Assembly (NCBI RefSeq): GCF_000691525.1
Contig: NZ_JMDW01000022.1
Coordinates: 1-64,000 of the forward strand
Origin: Mycolicibacterium neoaurum ATCC 25795
GTDB taxonomy: Bacteria; Actinomycetota; Actinomycetes; Mycobacteriales; Mycobacteriaceae
Length of the DNA: 64,000 nt
Reading direction: 5' to 3'
Shown here: piece by piece, positions 9,132 to 16,788 of the stretch
Numbering within the stretch: the stretch's first letter is position 1
Layout: each line of letters starts with the position of its first letter
Notes under the pieces: generated by a model
The model's input: only the letters and a program-made list of their open reading frames with translations
Databases searched by the model: none
Told to the model about the DNA's origin: nothing
Made by a program: the position numbers and the translations under genes

Positions 9132-9604
9132 TGATCGGCGGTGGTGCTCGGCTCCACCAACTCGATGAGGACGCCACCGGCGTCCTTGGGGTGGATGAAA
9201 TTGATCCGGGAGTCGGCGGTACCGCGCCGCGGTGCGTCGTAGAGCAGGCGGATGCCGTCCGCGCGCAGCCGCTCCGAGAGCGCATCGATATCGCTGGTGC
9301 GGTACGCCAACTGCTGCAGTCCCGGACCGTTGCGATCGATGAACTTGGCGATGGTGGACTTCTCGTCCAACGGGGCGAGCAACTGGATCTGCGCGCTGCC
9401 CTTGGGGGCACCGCGCACCGAGAGCATGGCCTCACGCACGCCCTGCTCCTCGTTGACCTCTTCGTGAAGCACGATCATGCCGAGGTGGTCGTGGTACCAC
9501 TTGGCCGCCGCGTCCAGATCCGGGACGGCGATCCCCACGTGATCTACGGCGGTCACCAGTGCGCTGGCAAGCGCTGGACGGGCATCGGCGTGATCGGTGG
9601 TCAT
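9128..9604 (-). CDS. mce: Methylmalonyl-CoA epimerase
   Basis: This enzyme interconverts (S)- and (R)-methylmalonyl-CoA in the propionyl-CoA to succinyl-CoA route. It is a 158-aa VOC-fold protein with VDHVGIAVPDLDAA at the start, AQIQLLAP, LQQLAYRT and the C-terminal GVLIELVEP, which together supply the metal-binding His/Gln/Glu residues. The start at 9604 follows a leaderless -10 box; a longer open frame to 9661 is not used. It corresponds to Rv1322A, beside the thiolase gene as in M. tuberculosis. Confidence 0.93.
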   Translation of the reverse strand: MTTDHADARPALASALVTAVDHVGIAVPDLDAAAKWYHDHLGMIVLHEEVNEEQGVREAMLSVRGAPKGSAQIQLLAPLDEKSTIAKFIDRNGPGLQQLAYRTSDIDALSERLRADGIRLLYDAPRRGTADSRINFIHPKDAGGVLIELVEPSTTADH

Positions 9605-9610
9605 AGGGTA

Positions 9611-9616
9611 AAGGTA
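9611..9616 (-). promoter_or_regulatory. -10 box, leaderless promoter of mce
   Basis: Read on the minus strand, TACCTT is followed by six bases and then the ATG at 9604. There is no ribosome binding site. Confidence 0.55.
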
Positions 9617-9686
9617 ACCTGATTCAGCGGCTTTTAAGCCTGTGGGATAGGCCACATACATCTATTGCACAACCCTGGAGGATGAC

Positions 9687-10868
9687 ATGACGACCTCGGT
9701 GATCGTTGCCGGAGCTCGCACCCCGGTAGGCAAGCTCATGGGGTCGCTCAAGGATTTCTCGGGTAGCGACCTCGGTGCCTTCGCCATCAAGGGCGCTCTG
9801 GAGAAGGCCGGGATCGATGCCGGGATCGTCGACTACGTGATCATGGGCCAGGTGCTGACCGCGGGTGCCGGCCAGATGCCGGCCCGCCAGTCCGCTGTCG
9901 CGGCCGGGATCGGCTGGGACGTGCCCGCCCTGACCATCAACAAGATGTGCCTGTCGGGTATCGACGCCATCGCGCTGGCCGATCAGCTGATCCGTGCCGG
10001 TGAGTTCGAGGTCGTCGTCGCGGGCGGCCAGGAGTCGATGAGCCAGGCTCCGCATCTGCTGCCCAAGAGCCGCGAAGGCTTCAAATACGGCGACACCACC
10101 CTGGTCGACCACATGGCCTATGACGGCCTGCACGATGTGTTCACCGATCAGCCGATGGGTGCGCTGACCGAGCAGCGCAATGACGTCGACCAGTTCACCC
10201 GCGCCGAGCAGGATGAGCTCGCGGCGCAGTCGCATCAGAAGGCTGCCGCGGCGTGGAAGGACGGCGTCTTCGCCGACGAGGTTGTGCCCGTCCAGATTCC
10301 GCAGCGCAAGGGCGACCCGATCGAGTTCGCCGAAGACGAGGGCATTCGCGCCAACACCACCGCCGAGTCCCTCGGCGGGTTGAAGCCGGCCTTCCGCAAG
10401 GATGGCACCATCACCGCCGGATCCGCCTCGCAGATCTCCGACGGTGCGGCCGCGGTGGTCGTGATGAGCAAGGCCAAGGCCGAGGAGCTCGGGCTGGAGT
10501 GGCTGGTGGAGATCGGTGCGCACGGTGTGGTTGCCGGCCCGGACTCGACGTTGCAGAGCCAGCCGGCCAACGCCATCAAGAAGGCCATCGCCCGGGAAGG
10601 CATCACGGTCGACGACCTCGATGTTGTTGAGATCAACGAGGCCTTCGCCGCGGTCTCGCTGGCGTCGACGAAGGAATTGGGCATCGATCCGGCCAAGGTG
10701 AACGTGAACGGCGGGGCCATCGCGATCGGTCACCCGATCGGTGCGTCGGGGGCGCGGATCACGCTGCACGCCGCACTCGAACTCGCGCGCAAGGGCTCCG
10801 GCTACGCCGTGGCCGCGCTCTGTGGCGCCGGTGGGCAGGGCGACGCCTTGGTGCTGCGGAGGCCCTGA
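9687..10868 (+). CDS. fadA4: Acetyl-CoA C-acetyltransferase (thiolase)
   Basis: This 393-aa thiolase condenses or cleaves acetoacetyl-CoA-type substrates in the cytosol. It shows the acyl-accepting Cys (NKMCLSGIDA, about residue 90), the GGAIAIGHPIGASGAR histidine motif and the C-terminal CGAGGQGDA cysteine. A clear GGAGG precedes the ATG at 9687. It diverges from mce and matches Rv1323 in position and length. Whether it is biosynthetic or degradative cannot be settled from sequence. Confidence 0.93.
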   Translation: MTTSVIVAGARTPVGKLMGSLKDFSGSDLGAFAIKGALEKAGIDAGIVDYVIMGQVLTAGAGQMPARQSAVAAGIGWDVPALTINKMCLSGIDAIALADQLIRAGEFEVVVAGGQESMSQAPHLLPKSREGFKYGDTTLVDHMAYDGLHDVFTDQPMGALTEQRNDVDQFTRAEQDELAAQSHQKAAAAWKDGVFADEVVPVQIPQRKGDPIEFAEDEGIRANTTAESLGGLKPAFRKDGTITAGSASQISDGAAAVVVMSKAKAEELGLEWLVEIGAHGVVAGPDSTLQSQPANAIKKAIAREGITVDDLDVVEINEAFAAVSLASTKELGIDPAKVNVNGGAIAIGHPIGASGARITLHAALELARKGSGYAVAALCGAGGQGDALVLRRP

Positions 10869-10869
10869 C

Positions 10870-10889
10870 CGCTGAGAATGCCCTCAGCG
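10870..10889 (+). terminator. Weak hairpin after the thiolase gene
   Basis: CGCTGA (10870-10875) pairs with TCAGCG (10884-10889) around an 8-base loop, immediately after the fadA4 stop. The stem is short and has no T-run. Confidence 0.35.
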
Positions 10890-10933
10890 TGATCAACGAC
10901 GCTACGTAGTAGCTGGCCTACCGGTCGGGCAGA

Positions 10934-11320
10934 ATGGCGGGCATGGCAAACAAGTATGACGTCCGCAGCGCAGCGGGCCTGTTCCGGATCGTCGCCGTCG
11001 CCGAAGCGCTCAGCTGGGCGGGCCTGCTGGTCGGGATGTACTTCAAGTACCTGGCCGGGACCACCACAGAGGTCGGCGTGAAGATCTTCGGGCCCATCCA
11101 CGGCGGCATCTTCGTGGCGTTCGTCGCGGCGGCTGTGCTGGTCGGGATCAACCGCAAGTGGAACGTCATCACCTGGGCGCTGGCGTTGCTGGGCTCGATC
11201 GTGCCGCTGGGTAGTGTGATCTTCGTCATCTGGGCCGACAAGCTGGGCCGTCTCGACGGCAGCGTCAGCGGCCCCACCGAGCTCACCGACAGTGCAGTCA
11301 CGCCCCATTCGGCGGCGTGA
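10934..11320 (+). CDS. DUF3817-family integral membrane protein
   Basis: This is a 128-aa protein with about three hydrophobic spans (residues 15-40, 55-75, 80-105) and the family-like motifs LFRIVAVAEALSWAGLL and GPIHGGIFVAF. It shares its fold with the 117-aa protein encoded at 34121-34474. Start could be the ATG at 10934 or 10943. It is a conserved actinobacterial membrane protein of unknown function. Confidence 0.8.
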   Translation: MAGMANKYDVRSAAGLFRIVAVAEALSWAGLLVGMYFKYLAGTTTEVGVKIFGPIHGGIFVAFVAAAVLVGINRKWNVITWALALLGSIVPLGSVIFVIWADKLGRLDGSVSGPTELTDSAVTPHSAA

Positions 11321-11333
11321 CAAAATTGGGGAC

Positions 11334-12221
11334 GTGACACGACCTCGCCCCAATATCGGACCTGCACTCGCCGGCGCATTCGATCTGTCCGCACTCAAGG
11401 CGCCCCCGCCGGGCCGCGAGGATGCCCCCGGCGCCCCGGTCGGCGCGGTCGAGGTGACCGAGGCCAATCTCGAAGCCGAGGTGCTGGTCCGCTCAGGCGA
11501 GATTCCGGTAGTCGTGCTGCTGTGGACACCGCGCAGCGATACCAGCGTGCAGCTCGCCGACACGCTGGCAGCGCTGGCCCAGTCCGACGGGGGCAAGTGG
11601 TCGCTGGCGACGGTCAACGTCGATACCACCCCTCGGGTGGCGCAGATGTTCGGCGTGCAGGCGGTGCCGACGGTGGTGGCGTTGGCCGGCGGCCAGCCGA
11701 TCTCGAGCTTCCAGGGGCCGCAACCCGCCGATCAACTGCGGCAGTGGATCGATTCCCTGCTCAGCGCCACTGCAGGAAAGCTCAGCGGGGTGCCCGAACA
11801 GGCCGAGGAGGTGGACCCGGCGTTGGAGCAGGCGCGTGCGTACCTCGACGCCGGCGAGTTCGACGCCGCGCTGGCGGCCTACCAGGACATCCTGGCCGCC
11901 AAGCCCCAGGACCCCGAGGCCGTCGGTGCGGTCCGCCAGATCACCTTCCTGCAGCGCGCCACCACCCGCTCGCCGGAATCGCCCGCGCTCGCCGACGCCG
12001 CGCCCGGTGATGTCGAGGCCGCGTTTGCCGCCGCCGATGTCGAGATCTTGCAGCAGAACGTCACCGCGGCGTTCGACCGGCTGATCGCACTGATCAAACG
12101 CACCGCCGGTGATGAGCGCACGGCGGCCCGCACCCGGCTCATCGAGCTGTTCGACCTTTTCGACGCGGCGGATCCCGAGGTGATCGACGCTCGCCGCAAG
12201 CTGGCCAACGCGCTCTACTAG
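11334..12221 (+). CDS. Thioredoxin-fold chaperone-like protein (CnoX/YbbN type)
   Basis: This 295-aa protein has an N-terminal thioredoxin fold (about residues 45-150: VVVLLWTPRSDTS, then FGVQAVPTVVALAGG with the cis-Pro) and a C-terminal TPR-like helical region. That is the architecture of E. coli CnoX. The position of the CxxC active site reads WTPRSDT, so it cannot do disulfide exchange there and more likely acts as a holdase. The GTG at 11334 follows GGGGA. It matches Rv1324, annotated as a possible thioredoxin. Confidence 0.85.
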   Translation: MTRPRPNIGPALAGAFDLSALKAPPPGREDAPGAPVGAVEVTEANLEAEVLVRSGEIPVVVLLWTPRSDTSVQLADTLAALAQSDGGKWSLATVNVDTTPRVAQMFGVQAVPTVVALAGGQPISSFQGPQPADQLRQWIDSLLSATAGKLSGVPEQAEEVDPALEQARAYLDAGEFDAALAAYQDILAAKPQDPEAVGAVRQITFLQRATTRSPESPALADAAPGDVEAAFAAADVEILQQNVTAAFDRLIALIKRTAGDERTAARTRLIELFDLFDAADPEVIDARRKLANALY

Positions 12222-12226
12222 CGAGC

Positions 12227-12284
12227 CGAGCAGACGGATGTGCCCCCGGTTTCCGCGGAAACCGGGGGCACATCCGTCTGCTCG
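12227..12284. terminator. 58-bp perfect palindrome, bidirectional terminator
   Basis: The left half (12227-12255, beginning CGAGCAGACGG) is the exact reverse complement of the right half (12256-12284, ending CCGTCTGCTCG), with no mismatch and centre TTCCG/CGGAA. As RNA it folds into a very long hairpin with a minimal loop in either direction. It fills nearly the whole gap between the convergent stops of the CnoX-like gene (12221) and glgB (12294). Confidence 0.85.
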
Positions 12285-12293
12285 CGTGGCAGG

Positions 12294-14492
12294 TCAGCTC
12301 TCGGGCTCGAACCACAGGGCCGACAGCGGCGGCAGTGCCATCACCGCCGAGGCAGGCCGACCATGCCAGGGCTCGTCGGTCGCCTCGACCGCACCCAGAT
12401 TGCCGATCCCGGATCCGTTGTAGACCGTGGCGTCGGTGTTGAGCACCTCCCGCCAGGTACCCGCCTTCGGGAGACCCAACCGATACTGCGCGTGCTCGTT
12501 ACCGGAGAAGTTGAAGACGCACGCCAACATCGAGCCGTCGTCGCCGAAGCGTAGGAAGCTCAGCACGTTGTTGGCCGAGTCGTTGGCGTCGATCCAGGAG
12601 TACCCCTCCGGCACGGTGTCGCGCGACCAGAGCGCCCGGCGGTCGCGGTAGAGCGCATTGATATCGGTGACGAGCTGGGAGATGCCGGTGGAGAAGCTGT
12701 TCTCCGACAACTGATACCAGTCCACACCGCGTTCCTCGGACCACTCCGCACGCTGGCCGAATTCTTGGCCCATGAACAGCAACTGCTTACCGGGGTGTGC
12801 CCACTGATAAGCCAGTAGGCTCCGCAACCCGGCCGCCTTGTTGTGGTCGTTGCCGGGCATCCGTCCCCACAGCGTGCCCTTACCGTGCACCACCTCGTCG
12901 TGGCTGATGGGCAGCACATAGTTCTCGCTGAACGCGTAGAGCATCGAGAACGTGATCTCGTGGTGGTGGTAACTGCGGTGGATCGGGTCACGCTTGATGA
13001 ACTCCAGCGTGTCGTTCATCCAGCCCATGTTCCACTTCATCGAAAAGCCCAGGCCGCCAAGGTTGGTCGGGCGGGTGACACCGGGCCACGAGGTGGACTC
13101 CTCGGCGATGGTGACGATGCCGGGGGAGACCTTGTGCACGGTGGCGTTCATCTCCTGCAGGAACTGCACCGCCTCCAGGTTCTCGCGTCCGCCATAGATG
13201 TTGGGGGTCCACCCATCGGCCGGACGTGAGTAGTCCAGATAGAGCATCGAGGCCACCGCGTCGACCCGCAGGCCGTCGACGTGGAACTCCTGCAGCCAAT
13301 AGAGCGCATTGGCCACCAGGAAGTTGCGGACCTCGGCGCGCCCGAAGTCGAAAACGTAGGTTCCCCAGTCGAGTTGCTCTCCGCGGCGGGGGTCGGAGTG
13401 CTCGTAGAGCGGGGTACCGTCGAACCTGCCCAGGGCCCAGGCGTCCTTCGGGAAGTGGGCGGGAACCCAGTCGACGATCACCCCGATACCGGCCTGATGC
13501 AGGGTGTCGATCAGGTACCGAAGGTCATCCGGGGTGCCCAGGCGGGGCATCGGTGCGTAGTACGAGGTGACCTGGTACCCCCAGGACCCACCGAACGGAT
13601 GCGCCGCCACCGGCAGCATCTCGACATGGGTGAAACCCTGTTCCACGACATAGTCGACGAGTTCGACCGCCAGTTCCCGATAGCTCAGTCCGGGACGCCA
13701 GGACGGCAGGTGCACCTCCAGCGTGCTCATCGGCTCGAACACCGGATTCTGCAGCGCACGCTGGGACATCCAGTCCTGGTCACCCCAGTCGTACTCGCTG
13801 ACCGTCACTCGGGATGCGGTCTGCGGCGGCACCTCGGCCGCGAACGCCATCGGGTCGGCGCGGTCGACGATCGATCCGTCCGCCCCGTGCACCCGGAACT
13901 TGTACAGACCGTCGGCGGGGAAACCGGGCCAGAAGACCTCCCACACCCCCGATGAGCCCAGACTGCGCAGCGGCGCCTCGTTGCCACCCCAGAGGTTGAA
14001 CTCGCCGATCAACGTCACGCCCTTGGCATTTGGCGCCCAGACGGCGAACGACACACCCTCGACCGATCCATCCGGGGTGTCGTAGGTCCGCGGGTGCGCA
14101 CCCAGGACCTCCCACAGCCGCTCGTGGCGCCCCTCGGCGAACAGGTGCAGATCCATCTCACCCAACGTCGGCAGGAAGCGGTAGGCGTCGGCGACGGTCA
14201 GCGCCGGCGCGTTCGGGTACTGCACCTCCAAGCGGTAATCGACCAGCTTGGTGATCGGCACCGCCACCGCGAACAGACCCGCGTCGACGTGGGTCAGTGG
14301 ATAACGCTGTCCGCCGATGAGCGCGGTCACTGATTCGGCGTGCGGGCGCAACACCCGGATGACGGTGTGATCGTCATACTCGTGGGCACCGAGGATCGAA
14401 TGCGGGTCGTGGTGCTCTCCGGCGATGAGCCGGCCCAGATCCGTATCGGACGGTCGCAGATGGCTGTCGGAGACGGGATTGGTTCGGGTCAC
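12294..14492 (-). CDS. glgB: 1,4-alpha-glucan branching enzyme
   Basis: GlgB adds alpha-1,6 branches to glycogen or to GlgE-made alpha-1,4 glucan. The 732-aa protein has an N-terminal CBM48 region (about 20-220) and a GH13 catalytic barrel. Visible motifs include the nucleophile region DGLRVDAVASMLYLDYS, the acid/base region IAEES, and ISHDEVVHGKG. Length is standard. It starts at a GTG seven bases after the glgE stop, so the two are co-transcribed, as in Rv1326c-Rv1327c. Confidence 0.96.
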   Translation of the reverse strand: MTRTNPVSDSHLRPSDTDLGRLIAGEHHDPHSILGAHEYDDHTVIRVLRPHAESVTALIGGQRYPLTHVDAGLFAVAVPITKLVDYRLEVQYPNAPALTVADAYRFLPTLGEMDLHLFAEGRHERLWEVLGAHPRTYDTPDGSVEGVSFAVWAPNAKGVTLIGEFNLWGGNEAPLRSLGSSGVWEVFWPGFPADGLYKFRVHGADGSIVDRADPMAFAAEVPPQTASRVTVSEYDWGDQDWMSQRALQNPVFEPMSTLEVHLPSWRPGLSYRELAVELVDYVVEQGFTHVEMLPVAAHPFGGSWGYQVTSYYAPMPRLGTPDDLRYLIDTLHQAGIGVIVDWVPAHFPKDAWALGRFDGTPLYEHSDPRRGEQLDWGTYVFDFGRAEVRNFLVANALYWLQEFHVDGLRVDAVASMLYLDYSRPADGWTPNIYGGRENLEAVQFLQEMNATVHKVSPGIVTIAEESTSWPGVTRPTNLGGLGFSMKWNMGWMNDTLEFIKRDPIHRSYHHHEITFSMLYAFSENYVLPISHDEVVHGKGTLWGRMPGNDHNKAAGLRSLLAYQWAHPGKQLLFMGQEFGQRAEWSEERGVDWYQLSENSFSTGISQLVTDINALYRDRRALWSRDTVPEGYSWIDANDSANNVLSFLRFGDDGSMLACVFNFSGNEHAQYRLGLPKAGTWREVLNTDATVYNGSGIGNLGAVEATDEPWHGRPASAVMALPPLSALWFEPES

Positions 14493-14499
14493 GGTGTTC

Positions 14500-16569
14500 T
14501 CACTCCCTACGCAGCAGGTTCAGTCGGGCGTCCTGCGGTATCAGCGGCATGTTCAGCACATGCGCGACGGCGCGGCCGGGTTCCAGTCGGACGTAGTTGC
14601 TCTGTCCCCAGTGGTACTCCTCGCCGGTGATCTCGTCGCGTACCCAGAACCGGTCGTAGGCCTCCATACCCAGCGCCGCCATGTCTAACCACACGGTGCC
14701 GTCCTCGGGGCCGAACGGGTTGAGCGTCACAACCACCAGCACACAGTCACCGGTCACGGGATCGAATTTGCTGTAGGCCAATAGCGCATCGTTGTCCACA
14801 TGGTGGAACGTGATGGTGCGTAGTTGCTGCAGAGCCGGGTGCAGGCGACGGATCTCGTTGAGACGGCTCAGGAACGGCTCCAGGGAGTTGCCGGACGCCA
14901 GTGCCGCCTCGTAGTCGCGGGGCCGCAACTCGTACTTCTCGGAGTCCAGGTACTCCTCGCTGCCCTCGCGGACCGCCTGGTGTTCGTAGAGTTCGTAACC
15001 CGAATAGACACCCCACACCGAACTGAAGGTCGAGGCCAGCACCGCGCGGATGGCGAACATACCCGGACCGCCATGCTGCAGGCTCTCATGCAGGATGTCT
15101 GGGGTGTTGACGAACAGGTTGGGCCGTGCGACATCGGCGTACTCGGCGATCTGCTGCCCGTACTCGATCAACTCCCACTTGGCGGTCCGCCACGTGAAGT
15201 ACGAATAGGACTGGGTGAAGCCCAATTTCGCCAGACCGTACAGTCGCGCCGGCCGGGTGAAGGCCTCGGCCAGGAACAGCACGTCGGGATCATCGTTCTT
15301 CACCTTGCCGATCAGCCATGCCCAGAAGTTCGGTGGCTTGGTGTGTGGGTTGTCGACCCGGAAGATCTTCACCCCGTGCGACACCCAATAACGGACCACG
15401 CGCAGCACCTCGGCGTACAACCCAGCCGGATCGTTGTCGAAGTTCAGCGGATAGATGTCCTGGTACTTCTTGGGAGGGTTCTCCGCATAGGCGATGGTGC
15501 CGTCGGGCAGCACCGTGAACCATTCCGGATGAGCCTGGGCCCACGGGTGGTCCGGTGCGCACTGCAACGCCAGGTCCAGTGCCACCTCCAAGCCCTGATC
15601 CCTTGCCGCACCGACGAACTCGTCGAAATCGGAAACGGTGCCCAGATCGGGGTGCACGGCATCGTGCCCACCCTCGCTACTTCCGATCGCCCATGGCGAG
15701 CCGACATCGCCCTCCGACGCGGTGACCGTGTTGTTGCGACCCTTGCGGTGCACCGTGCCGATCGGATGGATGGGCGGGAGGTAGACGACGTCGAACCCCA
15801 TCCTGGCCACCCGAGGCAATTCGCGGGTCGCGGTGGCGAAGGTTCCGTGCACCGGTCTGCCCTGATCGTCCCAGCCGCCCGTGGACCGCGGGAACAACTC
15901 GTACCAGGCGCCGAACCGCGCCAGCGGCCGGTCGACCCAGATGCCGTATTGCTGGCCGCGGGTCAGCAGCTCGCGCAGCGGGAAGCGACGCAGCAGGTCT
16001 GCGATACCGGGGGACAGCGCAGCACCGGCCCGGACGAACGGATCACCGGGTTGGCGCAGCGCGCCGGCCGCGTCGAACAGCGGTTGCCGGTGCTCACGCG
16101 GCATACCCGCAGCGGCGCGTTCCAGTAGTTGGGCGCCGACGATCAGATCGTTGGAGAGCTCCGCCTCGCCCTGTCCCGCGTCGAGCTTGGCGATGATGCC
16201 CTTGCGCCATGTCGCGATGGGATCTCCCCAGCCGTCGACGCGGAAGGTCCACATGCCGACCTGATCGGGGGTGAACTGGCCGTGCAGCACATCGGGTGTG
16301 CGTCCGGGGCTCATCGGCAGCAACAGGGGCTTGATGCGTGGCGGAGTCACCGGCGCGGGCGGCTCGGGTGCAATGCCGGGTGGGTCGTCGACCAGTCGGG
16401 GATACGTGGTGCCGTGGTACCGCACCACCAGCGTGGCAGCCACGGCATCATGTCCCTCGCGCCAGACGGTTGCCTTGATCGGCACGACCTCGCCGACCAC
16501 CGCCTTCGCGGGGAATCGGCCACCGGACAGTACGGGCGCGACATCGTCGATCTCGATCCGACCGGCCAC
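14500..16569 (-). CDS. glgE: Alpha-1,4-glucan:maltose-1-phosphate maltosyltransferase
   Basis: GlgE extends alpha-glucan using maltose-1-phosphate, the final step of the trehalose-to-glucan pathway. The 689-aa GH13_3 protein contains the nucleophile motif KIFRVDNPHTKPPNFW and the acid/base motif VLFLAEAFTRP, behind an N-terminal beta domain. I place the start at the GTG at 16569 because GAGGAG lies seven bases upstream; a longer frame reaches 16671. It forms one operon with glgB and diverges from glgP. Confidence 0.95.
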   Translation of the reverse strand: MAGRIEIDDVAPVLSGGRFPAKAVVGEVVPIKATVWREGHDAVAATLVVRYHGTTYPRLVDDPPGIAPEPPAPVTPPRIKPLLLPMSPGRTPDVLHGQFTPDQVGMWTFRVDGWGDPIATWRKGIIAKLDAGQGEAELSNDLIVGAQLLERAAAGMPREHRQPLFDAAGALRQPGDPFVRAGAALSPGIADLLRRFPLRELLTRGQQYGIWVDRPLARFGAWYELFPRSTGGWDDQGRPVHGTFATATRELPRVARMGFDVVYLPPIHPIGTVHRKGRNNTVTASEGDVGSPWAIGSSEGGHDAVHPDLGTVSDFDEFVGAARDQGLEVALDLALQCAPDHPWAQAHPEWFTVLPDGTIAYAENPPKKYQDIYPLNFDNDPAGLYAEVLRVVRYWVSHGVKIFRVDNPHTKPPNFWAWLIGKVKNDDPDVLFLAEAFTRPARLYGLAKLGFTQSYSYFTWRTAKWELIEYGQQIAEYADVARPNLFVNTPDILHESLQHGGPGMFAIRAVLASTFSSVWGVYSGYELYEHQAVREGSEEYLDSEKYELRPRDYEAALASGNSLEPFLSRLNEIRRLHPALQQLRTITFHHVDNDALLAYSKFDPVTGDCVLVVVTLNPFGPEDGTVWLDMAALGMEAYDRFWVRDEITGEEYHWGQSNYVRLEPGRAVAHVLNMPLIPQDARLNLLRRE

Positions 16570-16774
16570 CCACCAACTCCTCACTGACCCGGTCGACCGT
16601 ATCGGTGACCGCGATCCGTCTCGATCCGCTATCTGATTCGACGTGCTCGTTACCGACCCTTGAGTACCCAACCTAGTGTCAGGAACACATCGCTGCGCGT
16701 GATGGCGAAACTCCGGGTCGTGCGGTCGGGTGGCCGCTCGCAGCCAAGCTGCCTGCCACGGTGCCGATTGTCAG

Positions 16775-16780
16775 TAAGGT
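16775..16780 (+). promoter_or_regulatory. Possible -10 box of glgP
   Basis: TAAGGT ends eight bases before the GTG start at 16789 and no ribosome binding site is visible, which fits a leaderless or near-leaderless transcript. No good -35 is seen. Confidence 0.4.
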
Positions 16781-16788
16781 GAATCGAC

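Noticed and set aside
9624..10769. 381-codon minus-strand frame opposite the thiolase gene
   Set aside because: Shadow of fadA4; no motif, no ribosome site, and the thiolase residues are complete on the plus strand.
14824..16128. 434-codon plus-strand frame opposite glgE
   Set aside because: Shadow of glgE; composition is typical of antisense frames in GC-rich DNA.
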